64,000 bases of DNA from an uncultured Roseobacter sp. (GTDB lineage Bacteria > Pseudomonadota > Alphaproteobacteria > Rhodobacterales > Rhodobacteraceae). The notes below the pieces were generated by a model. It saw nothing but the letters and a program-made list of their open reading frames with translations. It was not told the origin of the DNA and made no database searches. Position numbers and translations under genes: made by a program. Shown here in pieces: positions 1 through 8,602 of this stretch (the stretch's first letter is position 1; each line of letters starts with the position of its first letter). The DNA lies in NCBI RefSeq assembly GCF_947496515.1, contig NZ_CANMDB010000010.1:62001-126000 (forward strand). The letters run 5' to 3'.

Positions 1-59
1 GCCAGAGCCGTGCTCGACAGCAGGAGTGCGACGGACAAAAATGTGGTGGTGCTTCTCAT
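1..59 (-). CDS. Exported protein, N-terminal fragment (cut by window edge)
   Basis: Only the first 19 codons of a leftward gene are inside the window. They start at an ATG (57-59) and read MRSTTTFLSVALLLSSTAL, a classic Sec signal peptide with one Arg, a Thr-rich stretch and a hydrophobic core. A GGGGA sequence upstream can act as ribosome binding site. The gene lies downstream of the C45/ATP-grasp/decarboxylase/nitrilase set on the same strand, 130 bp away, so it could be a periplasmic partner such as a binding protein. The product cannot be identified from this fragment. Confidence 0.6.
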   Translation of the reverse strand, partial: MRSTTTFLSVALLLSSTAL

Positions 60-188
60 GTGTATTTTCCCCGGTTTGTTTTTATGGTCCCTGTTGTTGG
101 AGACCGGCAAAGATTTGGCAAGCAGATATAGCGGCACCGCGGACGCACGTATTGTTTTTATTGAATAAAAAATGGACTTGCCAAAAAA

Positions 189-1160
189 TTATGCAGCACC
201 GGGCAGCAGGATGCGCCGCCCGCCTTCGGCGAATTCCTTCAGGCCCAGCGACCAGACCGTGCCGGGCCAGCGCAGCTCCATCTGCTGCTTGCGCGGACGG
301 TAGACGGCCGTGTAGAGCGTACCGAACCCGGCGGCGAAAGCCGTGGAATAGAGCGGCGGTTTCAGGAAGGCCCCGATGAACTTTTCCTCAGGATCGCGGT
401 GCAGCGTCAGCCGGTGCAACAGGAAGCGCTCGCGCTCCACCGTTGCGGTGAACCGCGCGTGGCTCACCCATTCAACATTTTCCTGATGGTTCGTGGCGAC
501 CGCCGCATGGGTGATCACCGTCGGACGGTCGGGCGCCATCATCGCGGTCAGATACTGGCGTTTCTTGTCCAGCACGGTGACATTATAGCTCATATGCGTG
601 GGGATCCGCGCCAGCGCCGCCCCCGCCTGCTCCGCCGTGTCGCAGGTCTGCAGCACGTAGCGCAGAATGAGCGGCACGCCAAAGCCCTCCCCCACGACCC
701 GTCGCCCGCCAAAGGTAAGCGAGATCGCGAGCCCTGCGTCATTGACCCCGTCCACCAGCCCAAAGAGACCATCCGACGTGCCCATGACCGACCGCCCCTG
801 CCAGCGCGTCCGCAGCACCACACTGTCGAACGCATTGGGGTTGTAGTCATAGTTGCGCACCATCACGGGTTCGCGGCCTGTCCAGATCGCTTGGCTGCAC
901 CCCGCCAGATAGGGCGGCGGACAATAAAATGACAAAAACCGCGCCGCCAGATCACCGCCCCCCGCCAGTTCGCACATCTCCTCGTAAAGCGGCACGATCT
1001 CGGGCATGTGCTGTTTCAGCGCGCGCAGGGATTCCGCATAGGTCGGGCGGATCTCTTCGCCCTCCTTCAGCCACCAGCGTTTGTAGTCGGGCCAGTATTC
1101 GGCAAAGAGCCCGGACCATTTCGGCCCGGGCGTCTCTTCACTCACGGCGCGCCATAACAT
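189..1160 (-). CDS. C45-family autoproteolytic acyltransferase/amidohydrolase
   Basis: The 323-residue protein resembles the peptidase C45 / acyl-CoA:6-aminopenicillanate acyltransferase type of Ntn hydrolases. These mature by cleaving before an internal Cys that becomes the N-terminal nucleophile, and they transfer or hydrolyse acyl groups on amines. The expected nucleophile is Cys88 in the stretch AGCSQAIW, followed by the family's RNYDYNP motif near residue 102 and a substrate-site segment around GLVDGVNDAGLAIS. No signal peptide is visible, so it is probably cytoplasmic. It starts at ATG 1158-1160 behind an AAAGGA ribosome binding site, and only 22 bp separate it from the ATP-grasp gene upstream, so the two are probably one operon. 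Substrate unknown. Confidence 0.8.
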   Translation of the reverse strand: MLWRAVSEETPGPKWSGLFAEYWPDYKRWWLKEGEEIRPTYAESLRALKQHMPEIVPLYEEMCELAGGGDLAARFLSFYCPPPYLAGCSQAIWTGREPVMVRNYDYNPNAFDSVVLRTRWQGRSVMGTSDGLFGLVDGVNDAGLAISLTFGGRRVVGEGFGVPLILRYVLQTCDTAEQAGAALARIPTHMSYNVTVLDKKRQYLTAMMAPDRPTVITHAAVATNHQENVEWVSHARFTATVERERFLLHRLTLHRDPEEKFIGAFLKPPLYSTAFAAGFGTLYTAVYRPRKQQMELRWPGTVWSLGLKEFAEGGRRILLPGAA

Positions 1161-1182
1161 GGGGTGCGCGGTCCTTTCTGGG

Positions 1183-2634
1183 TCAGAGGATCTTGAACGC
1201 CGGATCCGACAGCGCCGTCGCGGTCGGCAATGGCTTGGCCGTCACGGCTTGCTTGATGCCGTGAATCCAGCGCTTGGAGCGCTCTGTCAACTGGAAACCC
1301 TTGGTCATGGACCGCCCGCGCGTCACCAGGATGCCGATGTCCGCCCCCTCATAGCGGTAATCGCCGGGCCCGAGGATCCGCAGGAAAAACGCTTCGTTCT
1401 CGCTCTCCACCGCGCGCCGGTGATAGTCGAAGCGGTCATAGACCACGCGCCCGTCCTCCAGCATCCGGTAAATCCCCGTCTCGGGGGCGCTGGTGCAGAT
1501 ATCCACACTGTCATCGGTGTGCTTGATCACCATCTGGGACCAGCTGTCGATGTTCTTGGGGTCCGCCCAGCGGGCGTTCAGCTCATCCACATCCAGATTG
1601 AATTTCTTGGCCGAGAACTCCAGCAAATGGAACAGGAACAAGGGCGCATCCGCGTGGGCAAAGGCCGCGTGGTTGGTCATGGACGACGCCCCGGTGATCC
1701 TCGGGTTGAGCTCCCCCAACCAGATGTCACCGCTCTTCTTGTCAATCAGGAAATCAAGCTCGAAGTAGCCGCGATAGCCTTCCTTGCGTAGCTGCTCGCC
1801 GAATTTGAAGGTCAGATCGCGCGCTTCCTGCCGCACCTTGGGCGTGAACGCGGTGGAGAAGATCTCGTTCCCGCACCAGCCGCCGCGGTAGGGCGTCAGC
1901 TCCTTGAACCCCACCAGTTCCGTCATCAGCGGGCCGACGATGGTGCCTTCCTTCGTCGCACAGGCCTCGATGGCAGAACCGCGGCAGTCGATCCGCTTCA
2001 TGATCTTGATCTCGCCCTCGCCGACGATCTCGTGCTCATGGCGGCGGAAATCAGCCTCCGACTTGATGAAGAACGTCGTATGCCCGCTGTCGCCAAAGGC
2101 AGACTGCAACACCAGATCATGCCCGATCTTGGCCTTTTCGCAGGTCTTTTTCAGATCCGGGTAATCCTTCACCTCCGCCAGCACATTGGGCACCGATGGC
2201 ACGCCCGCCTTGTTGCCGATGCGCACGGTCTCGATCTTGTTGTCCATCTTGCTGCGCAGCTTGGCCTTCGGGAACCAGACTGTCGCGCCCAACTCTTTCG
2301 ACAGCCGCTCGGTGTCATCATCGAACATCAGAAAGACGAACTTGGGCTTGCCGCCGCGCCGCTTGATGAAGTCGATGACCTCCTTGTGCTGCAGCAGATA
2401 GTTGTTGATGTCCTCAATGGACTGGAACTCCGCGTGCGGCTGCTCGGACGGGCAGAAGACGTTGGGATGCTTGCCGCCGTAGCAGTCGATATAGCAGATG
2501 TACTTGAAGTTCTTCACCCACTCGTCGATGCCCAACAGGTTGAAATTCGTGGCTGAAATGAAGTAGACGGGCTCCTCGTTGCGGTGAAAATACCGGCGGA
2601 TTTCCGAGATGTTCTTCAGAACCGTTGCGGTCAT
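1183..2634 (-). CDS. ATP-grasp ligase (biotin-carboxylase-like fold)
   Basis: This 483-residue protein has an ATP-grasp core: an N-terminal Rossmann-like region (1-130), the nucleotide-binding subdomain (about 135-240, with GDSGHTTFFIK at 181-191) and the metal/phosphate site with LDF (293-295) and ELNPR (308-312). ATP-grasp enzymes activate a carboxylate as acyl phosphate and join it to an amine, thiol or other nucleophile. Carboxylases share the fold, but no biotin carrier or carboxyltransferase gene is nearby, so a peptide or amide ligase role fits the context better. It lies 24 bp downstream of the decarboxylase gene and 22 bp upstream of the C45 gene, all leftward. The start at ATG 2632-2634 follows an AGAGGA site. 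The substrates are not deducible. Confidence 0.75.
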   Translation of the reverse strand: MTATVLKNISEIRRYFHRNEEPVYFISATNFNLLGIDEWVKNFKYICYIDCYGGKHPNVFCPSEQPHAEFQSIEDINNYLLQHKEVIDFIKRRGGKPKFVFLMFDDDTERLSKELGATVWFPKAKLRSKMDNKIETVRIGNKAGVPSVPNVLAEVKDYPDLKKTCEKAKIGHDLVLQSAFGDSGHTTFFIKSEADFRRHEHEIVGEGEIKIMKRIDCRGSAIEACATKEGTIVGPLMTELVGFKELTPYRGGWCGNEIFSTAFTPKVRQEARDLTFKFGEQLRKEGYRGYFELDFLIDKKSGDIWLGELNPRITGASSMTNHAAFAHADAPLFLFHLLEFSAKKFNLDVDELNARWADPKNIDSWSQMVIKHTDDSVDICTSAPETGIYRMLEDGRVVYDRFDYHRRAVESENEAFFLRILGPGDYRYEGADIGILVTRGRSMTKGFQLTERSKRWIHGIKQAVTAKPLPTATALSDPAFKIL

Positions 2635-2658
2635 GGGTCTTGTCCTCTCCGTTGGGAT

Positions 2659-5409
2659 TTATTCAGCCACCTGGGCCAGTTTTTTGGTTATTGGCCGCGC
2701 CTTGATCATTTCCTCCAGCGCCGCTTTGGTAAAGACCCGCAGGCCCAGATCGGGCCGGTAGCCGTGGATCTCGCTCACATCCAGCGCCAGCATGAAGGCG
2801 AGGATTTCCCGGCTGACGACCTGCCCCGGCACGAGGATCGGAAAGCCTGGCGGATAGGGAATGATGAAGCTGGCCGAGACGACCTCCTCCCCCGCTTCCA
2901 GCGCCGCCCCCAGTGATCCGTTGATGTCGAGGTAATCACACTTCTCCTCGTCGTAGGCGAGAAAGAAGGCAGAGCGGATGTCGCCCTCGCTGGTGATGTC
3001 GCAGGCGCGAAACGCATCGTGGAACCGGCTGAAATCAGGTAGCGGCGGCAGGTCCTCCACCAGGTTCTGGACCCGTTTGTCGAAGGCGCGCCGCTCCATC
3101 CGGCTGGCGTCGTCCATCAGCTCGTCGAGCGATTTGGCGATCTCCACTAGAACCTCGATCAGATAGGCGACCGACGAGCGCGTGGTGCCGATATTGGTCA
3201 TGAAAAGGACCGTGTTGCGCGAGGTCTTGTTGATCTGGATGCCGTATTTATCCATCAGGATATCGGTCTTGAACGTGTCACCGTCCCAGCCGGTGCCGCC
3301 CACCGACAGCGTCACCCGTGTCGCATCCAGTACGAAATCATCCTGCGCCCAGCTGTCCCACATATCGGTCCAGCCCTGCTGGGCATCGTAATAGCTGGTG
3401 ATGCCCGATTGCCGATGCTGATCAGGGATCATGTCACCCGCAGTCAGCACCTTGAAATACTTGGACAAAAGCGGATGTGTCATGATCGCCCTCCGCATCG
3501 ACATCGCGGCCTCGATCTGGCGCTGGACAAACTCGAACCCTTCCAGCTCCACCTGCCTGCGCCCCACGTCGAGGCTCGCGATGATCTGGTAGTTGGGCGA
3601 GGTCGAGGTATGGGTCATATAGGCCTCGTGAAACGCCTGCTCGACCTCTCCTTTGAAATCCTGATCGTAGACGTGGATCATTGACCCCTGCCGCAGCGAT
3701 GTCAGTGTCTTGTGGGTGGACTGGGTGGAATAGGCCCGCACGCGCGCGTTGGGCGGTGCGATCAGCCGTGTGTCGAGCAGCTTGTCGTCATCGCAGCCCT
3801 CCAGCACCGACTGCTGTGCCTCATACATGCGTTGATGCGTGTCGGTTCGGAACCGGTCGCGCAGCGTGTCAGCCGCGGCCATCGCCGTGCGCTGCCGGTA
3901 GGTGGGGTTGAACCGGGCAAAGGCAAACCACGCCTCGTCCCATAGAAAAATCAGATCCGGCTTGATGGCGAGGCACTCTTCCATCACCCGTTCGACGTTA
4001 TAAACCAGCCCGTCAAAGGTGCAGTTCGTCAACAGCAGCATCCGCACGCGGTCCAGCTTGCCCTGCGCCTTCAGCGCCAGAAGCTGGTGCTTGATCTCGC
4101 GCAGCGGCACGGCACCGTACATCGAATATTGATCCAGCGGATAGCTGTCGAGATAACAGACCTGCGCGCCCGCCAGCACCATCCCGTAGTGGTGCGACTT
4201 ATGGCAGTCGCGGTCCACCAGAACGATATCGCCGGGCCGCACCAATGCCTGCACCACGATCTTGTTGCAGGTCGAGGTGCCATTGGTGGCAAAGAAGGTC
4301 TGCTTGGCACCAAAGGCGCGGGCCGCAAGCTCCTGCGCTTCCTTGATGGGGCCGTGCGGCTCCAGCAGACTGTCGAGCCCGCCGGAGGTCGCCGACGTCT
4401 CCGCAAGAAAGATATTGGGCCCGTAAAAGGCCCCCATGTCCTGGATCCAATGGGAGCGCGAGATAGATTTGCCGCGGCTGATGGGCATGGCGTGGAACAC
4501 ACCGGTGGGCTGTTTGGAATACTCCACCAGCGCGTTGAAAAACGGTGTCTTGTTGCGCGCCTGCACCCCCCGCAGGATGTTCAGGTGCAGCTCCATGAAG
4601 TCTTCCTGGTTGTAAAAGACCCGCCGGCAGATCCCCAGATCCAGCCCCGCGATCTCCTCCACCGACCGCTCCGTCACCAGATAGGCATCAAGCTCCGGGC
4701 GGACCTTTGCCACCAGACGGCACAGCTCTGGTCCGTAGTTATCGGCAATATTGTCGATCTCGGTCTGACCGCCCGCGCGCTGCATGAAACGCTCGATGAT
4801 CTCCGGGTCCATCTTGGATTTCAGCACCACGCCCGGGCGCACCACGATGGCCTGAATATTGTGGTTGAACAGCACCGCAACCAGCGCGTCCTCCACGCTG
4901 GGCACCACCAGCGCCTCATAGGCAAAGGGATCCTCCGGCCGCCGCATCCGCTGCACGTTGCTGCGCAGCCAGCGCTCCTGATGCTCGTTCACATTATCGA
5001 CGATCAGCACTTCGAAATAGGGTTTGGCCAGCGCGCGCGCCTCGGGCGGCAGCATCGCCTCATCGTCCTGCTCATCCTGGTCGATGCTGTCGCGTTCCAG
5101 CGGGATGTGCCGCCGCCGGTAGGCCCCTGTGGTCAGCGCGCGGGTGACCCGCCCGACCGCAAAGGCCAGATCTTCCAGCTTGTTATGCTCGAACTGACGG
5201 CGCATGTGATCAAAGGCGGTCATGCCCGGAAACGCCCAGTAGGGCTCGATCACGGCCAGCGATTCAAAGAGCGCCTGCACCTCCTGGCGCAGCTTGGCCG
5301 TGCGCCCCGGTTTGTCGTTTCGCACCAGCGCACCGGAGGCTTCGCGCAAGGCGCTCCACCGGTCGGAGCGCAGTTGTAACGCCGATGAGTAATCGTTGAT
5401 CGCATGCAT
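2659..5409 (-). CDS. PLP-dependent Orn/Lys/Arg-type decarboxylase, long form
   Basis: A 916-residue fold-type I PLP enzyme of the bacterial ornithine/lysine/arginine decarboxylase group. The receiver-like wing domain lies at about 130-265, the PLP domain at about 300-760 with the DEAWFAF motif, and the Schiff-base lysine is Lys567 in STHKT. The C-terminal domain (about 780-890) holds the PPGFPILVPG loop typical of the group. Known members are about 710-755 residues, so this one is roughly 150 longer, partly because of an N-terminal helical region (1-125) rich in charged residues. Such enzymes remove the alpha-carboxylate of a basic amino acid to give an amine; which substrate is used cannot be told. 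It is flanked closely by the nitrilase and ATP-grasp genes. ATG 5407-5409 follows GGAGGA. Confidence 0.85.
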   Translation of the reverse strand: MHAINDYSSALQLRSDRWSALREASGALVRNDKPGRTAKLRQEVQALFESLAVIEPYWAFPGMTAFDHMRRQFEHNKLEDLAFAVGRVTRALTTGAYRRRHIPLERDSIDQDEQDDEAMLPPEARALAKPYFEVLIVDNVNEHQERWLRSNVQRMRRPEDPFAYEALVVPSVEDALVAVLFNHNIQAIVVRPGVVLKSKMDPEIIERFMQRAGGQTEIDNIADNYGPELCRLVAKVRPELDAYLVTERSVEEIAGLDLGICRRVFYNQEDFMELHLNILRGVQARNKTPFFNALVEYSKQPTGVFHAMPISRGKSISRSHWIQDMGAFYGPNIFLAETSATSGGLDSLLEPHGPIKEAQELAARAFGAKQTFFATNGTSTCNKIVVQALVRPGDIVLVDRDCHKSHHYGMVLAGAQVCYLDSYPLDQYSMYGAVPLREIKHQLLALKAQGKLDRVRMLLLTNCTFDGLVYNVERVMEECLAIKPDLIFLWDEAWFAFARFNPTYRQRTAMAAADTLRDRFRTDTHQRMYEAQQSVLEGCDDDKLLDTRLIAPPNARVRAYSTQSTHKTLTSLRQGSMIHVYDQDFKGEVEQAFHEAYMTHTSTSPNYQIIASLDVGRRQVELEGFEFVQRQIEAAMSMRRAIMTHPLLSKYFKVLTAGDMIPDQHRQSGITSYYDAQQGWTDMWDSWAQDDFVLDATRVTLSVGGTGWDGDTFKTDILMDKYGIQINKTSRNTVLFMTNIGTTRSSVAYLIEVLVEIAKSLDELMDDASRMERRAFDKRVQNLVEDLPPLPDFSRFHDAFRACDITSEGDIRSAFFLAYDEEKCDYLDINGSLGAALEAGEEVVSASFIIPYPPGFPILVPGQVVSREILAFMLALDVSEIHGYRPDLGLRVFTKAALEEMIKARPITKKLAQVAE

Positions 5410-5481
5410 GGGTCGTCCTCCGCTGTGCGGACGACACCTCTCCCGTCCGGACCCCCGCGGCCCCGGGCGGTGATCAGCGAT

Positions 5482-6540
5482 CTATCCGCCCGTTTGTTTT
5501 TCGATCCCCCGAAGATTTTCCTTCGGTGGTTGAGGGGTGGGCTCCTTGAACGGAGCCGCGTTGGTATTGGGTGTCACCAGGCGCGCGCCCGCTGTGGTGT
5601 CGATGGCCACGCCTTTGAAATCCGCGCCCGCAACATCCGCGACCGCCTGTGGCGCCACATCCACATGCAGCCCCGCGCGCGACCCCTGCTGCGGGATCTC
5701 CAGCGGCCCCAGCGTGCTCAGGTAGGCGTCCGTGCCGCTGTTGCGGTCGTAAACAGAGAAATCTACCGACCGGTCGCGGAAGCTCTTCAGCACCTGGCCC
5801 AGACCCTTCATGCCGGTCTCGCGCTGGCGCCGCACCATGTTGAGGTCGATCTCGATGGGGAACATATCTTCCTGCCCCGCCGACTGATGCAGCACATGCG
5901 CAGAGGGATCCACCACCAGACTGCGCCCGACACCACCCGCGCCCAAGCCATTGACATCAAAGACGTAACACTGGAACTGCGCTGCCGTCGCCCGGGCGAT
6001 GGCAAGCTCCGCATCGCGGTCGGTCGTGCCTGTCAGCACCGGATGCAGCAAGACCTCCACACCCTGGGCCGTCAGCTCGCGCGTGGTCTCCGGGAACCAG
6101 ATGTCATAGCAGATCGACAGACCGAACCGCCCGACCTCCGGCACGTCAAAGACGCAAAATTCGGTGCCCGCCCCGATGCCCGCCTCATAGGGGCGGAACG
6201 GAAACATCTTGGCATAGCGGCGGATGATCTCGCCTTCGGGGTTGATCACCACGCCGGTGTTCAGGATGACCCCCGTCTCCGGATCGCGCAGGAACATCGA
6301 GCCCGGTATCAGCCAGACCCGGTGCTTGCGCGCGGCGGCGCAGAATGTCTCCAGCGCTTCGTTTTGCGGTGGCTGCGCAAACCGGTCGAGCGGGCCATAG
6401 GGCGCAAGCTCGGAAAACAGCACCATCTGGGTCCAGGGAAACCGCGCCATCAGCACATCCAGCCGCTGAACCATCCCCTCTACATTCGATTGCAGGGGAT
6501 TTACGTACATTTGCACACCGGCGATGGCAAAAGGGGTCAT
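5482..6540 (-). CDS. Nitrilase-superfamily carbon-nitrogen hydrolase
   Basis: A 352-residue member of the nitrilase/amidase superfamily. The catalytic triad is visible as Glu44 (FSELAPYG), Lys111 (RRYAKMFPF) and Cys144 (SICYDIWFPE). Superfamily members hydrolyse amides, carbamoyl groups or nitriles; relatives that act after arginine decarboxylation remove the carbamoyl group of N-carbamoylputrescine. That function is suggested here only by the neighbouring decarboxylase. The C-terminus (about 300-352) is a low-complexity tail with PTPQPPKE. The start was placed at ATG 6538-6540, ten bases after GGAG; a GTG three codons upstream is possible. It is the first gene of the leftward four-gene set and 72 bp ahead of the decarboxylase. 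Confidence 0.8.
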   Translation of the reverse strand: MTPFAIAGVQMYVNPLQSNVEGMVQRLDVLMARFPWTQMVLFSELAPYGPLDRFAQPPQNEALETFCAAARKHRVWLIPGSMFLRDPETGVILNTGVVINPEGEIIRRYAKMFPFRPYEAGIGAGTEFCVFDVPEVGRFGLSICYDIWFPETTRELTAQGVEVLLHPVLTGTTDRDAELAIARATAAQFQCYVFDVNGLGAGGVGRSLVVDPSAHVLHQSAGQEDMFPIEIDLNMVRRQRETGMKGLGQVLKSFRDRSVDFSVYDRNSGTDAYLSTLGPLEIPQQGSRAGLHVDVAPQAVADVAGADFKGVAIDTTAGARLVTPNTNAAPFKEPTPQPPKENLRGIEKQTGG

Positions 6541-6549
6541 ATCAAACAC

Positions 6550-6768
6550 ACTCCGTCGCAGCCGGTGGACCCACCCGGATCTCGGCTGCTTTTTAATACT
6601 CTAGTGACTTACGCCGATTAAGAAAGAGTGGAAACCGCCAAACACCGATTACAGCGCCCGGTGCAGCGTGACGCCGGGGCAGGTGGCTCAGACTTGCCTA
6701 AAAGCGCCGCATGCAGCACCATCACGACAGGGCGAAAATATCTCGCTCTCTGAACAGGATAGAGACAG
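6550..6768. other. Divergent intergenic region
   Basis: This 219-bp gap separates the leftward amine/amide cluster from the rightward glutamate-synthase-like gene, so promoters for both must lie here. I see an AT-rich patch near 6590-6602 but no convincing operator or small gene. Confidence 0.4.
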
Positions 6769-8388
6769 ATGCCCGACCCCGGCTCCATGATGCGCTACGC
6801 GCCCTTTGCCGGTGTCGCACTGGCCACGCTGATCTTCGCCCTGGCGGCGATGATCTGGTCGACCTGGATGCTCATTCCCTTCGGCCTTTTTGCCGCCCTC
6901 ACCCTGCTCGGTGTGCACGACGTGCGCCAGCCCGATCACTCGATCCTGCGCAACTATCCCGTGCTGGGCCACATGCGCTTTCTCTTCGAGGGTATCCGCC
7001 CCGAGATCCGCCAATACCTCATCGAATCCGATCAGGATGAAGAACCCTTCTCCCGGGACGCGCGCAGCCTCGTCTACCAGCGCGCCAAGGGGCAGGAGGA
7101 CAAACGCCCCTTCGGCACCCGGATGCGCGTCTATGATGCGGGCTACGCCTGGGTCACCCATTCGGTCGTTCCCAAACACATCGAAGACACCGATTTCCGC
7201 GTGAGGATCGGTGGCCCGGATTGCCAACAGCCCTATGACGCCTCGCTCTACAACATCTCCGCCATGAGCTTCGGCTCGCTCTCCGCGAACGCCATCGAGG
7301 CGCTGAACACCGGCGCGCGGCTGGGCGGTTTCGCCCATGACACCGGCGAGGGCTCGGTCAGCCGCTATCACCGGGCGGGCGGCGGCGATCTCATCTACCA
7401 GGTGGCCTCCGGCTACTTCGGGTGCCGCGCGGCCGATGGCAATTTCGACCCCGACAAATTTCGCGAAACCGCCAGCCTGCCGCAGATCAGGATGATCGAA
7501 CTCAAGCTCAGCCAGGGTGCCAAGCCCGGCCACGGCGGCATGCTGCCCGCCTCCAAGATCACGCCCGAGATCGCCGAGGCGCGCGGCATTCCCATGGGGC
7601 AGGATTGCGTCTCCCCCGCCGCCCATCCGGCCTTTTCCACCCCGATCGAGATGATGCAGTTCATCGGCCAGCTGCGCGATCTGTCGGGCGGCAAGCCGGT
7701 GGGCTTCAAGTTGTGCATCGGGCACCGGCGGGAGTTCATGTGCATGGTCAAAGCGATGCTGGAAACCGGCATCGTGCCGGATTTCATCGTGGTGGACGGC
7801 ACCGAAGGCGGCACCGGTGCTGCACCGGTGGAGTTTTCCAACCACATGGGCATGCCGATGACCGAAGGGCTGACCTTCGTGCACAACACGCTGCGCGGAG
7901 CGGGCCTGCGCACCTCGGTGCGCGTGGGTGCCGCGGGCAAGATCGTCTCTGCCTTTGACATCGCCCGCGCGCTGGCGCTCGGCGCCGATTGGTGCAATTC
8001 GGCGCGCGGGTTCATGTTCGCCATTGGCTGCATTCAGGCGCAGGCCTGCCACACCAACCATTGCCCCGTTGGCGTCGCGACCCAGGATCCCGTCCGCCAG
8101 CGGGCGCTGGACGTGGGCTCCAAGTCCAAGCGCGTCGCCCGGTTTCATGACAACACGCTGAAAGCGCTTGGCGAAATGACAGGGGCCGCCGGTCTGGACC
8201 ATCCCGGTGACTTCATGCCGCAACACCTCATGGTGCGCTTGGGCGACAAGGAAATGGCCGAAGGCAGCGAGGCCTACCCCTACCTGCCCGAGGGCTTTTT
8301 GCTCAACACGCAAGAGGACATCGGCGCGGACTACCGCAAACGCTGGGCCCGCGCCAACGCGCAGAGCTTTGCGCCGCCGCCGGTTTAA
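6769..8388 (+). CDS. FMN-binding glutamate-synthase family membrane protein
   Basis: A 539-residue protein built from two N-terminal membrane segments (about residues 10-50) followed by the FMN- and iron-sulfur-binding central domain of glutamate synthase large subunits. The FMN barrel is marked by NISAMSFGSLS, KPGHGGMLPASKI and VVDGTEGGTGAAP, and a Cys-rich motif (GCIQAQACHTNHCPVG) matches the 3Fe-4S ligand region. No glutaminase domain is present, so this is the stand-alone FMN glutamate synthase-like protein common in proteobacteria, whose substrate is poorly known. It is transcribed rightward, divergent from the amidase gene. ATG 6769 was chosen because it precedes the membrane segments. 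Role in nitrogen metabolism is inferred from the family only. Confidence 0.85.
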   Translation: MPDPGSMMRYAPFAGVALATLIFALAAMIWSTWMLIPFGLFAALTLLGVHDVRQPDHSILRNYPVLGHMRFLFEGIRPEIRQYLIESDQDEEPFSRDARSLVYQRAKGQEDKRPFGTRMRVYDAGYAWVTHSVVPKHIEDTDFRVRIGGPDCQQPYDASLYNISAMSFGSLSANAIEALNTGARLGGFAHDTGEGSVSRYHRAGGGDLIYQVASGYFGCRAADGNFDPDKFRETASLPQIRMIELKLSQGAKPGHGGMLPASKITPEIAEARGIPMGQDCVSPAAHPAFSTPIEMMQFIGQLRDLSGGKPVGFKLCIGHRREFMCMVKAMLETGIVPDFIVVDGTEGGTGAAPVEFSNHMGMPMTEGLTFVHNTLRGAGLRTSVRVGAAGKIVSAFDIARALALGADWCNSARGFMFAIGCIQAQACHTNHCPVGVATQDPVRQRALDVGSKSKRVARFHDNTLKALGEMTGAAGLDHPGDFMPQHLMVRLGDKEMAEGSEAYPYLPEGFLLNTQEDIGADYRKRWARANAQSFAPPPV

Positions 8389-8453
8389 AGCACCATGGAT
8401 GCTGCGCCGGAATACCGCAGTGCCGGGACGACCGGCGCGCTATCTGACCCCGC

Positions 8454-8576
8454 ATGCCCAAGCGCCCGCCCCTCTCGGACAAACAGCGGTTTCGCCGCAA
8501 AATGATCCTTTGGGTATGTCTGAGTTTCGTGCTACCGATCCTGCTGGCGGGGGTGATCACACCGCTGCTTCTCTAG
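8454..8576 (+). CDS. Small single-pass membrane protein, 40 aa (hypothetical)
   Basis: A short reading frame between the glutamate-synthase-like gene and the LysE gene encodes a basic N-terminus (MPKRPPLSDKQRFRRK) followed by one strongly hydrophobic helix (about residues 17-40) that ends in LLL. The charge pattern predicts an inner-membrane protein with cytoplasmic N-terminus. Codon usage is GC-rich at the third position like its neighbours, and it fits the 214-bp gap without overlap. There is no clear ribosome binding site, so translation is not certain. Function unknown. Confidence 0.5.
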   Translation: MPKRPPLSDKQRFRRKMILWVCLSFVLPILLAGVITPLLL

Positions 8577-8602
8577 CCCCCCGGAGATCGAGGACAGCAT
8601 CC

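Noticed and set aside
1183-2634. Biotin carboxylase as the role of the ATP-grasp gene
   Set aside because: The fold is shared, but no biotin carrier or carboxyltransferase is nearby, and the context is of amine/amide enzymes.
4087-5379. Rightward 430-codon frame opposite the decarboxylase gene
   Set aside because: Shadow frame; His/Arg/Gln-rich composition and no motif.
6688-8313. Leftward 541-codon open frame opposite the glutamate-synthase-like gene
   Set aside because: It is fully antisense to a gene with clear FMN/iron-sulfur motifs, has a composition rich in His/Gly/Ala/Arg typical of GC-rich shadow frames, and shows no family motif.
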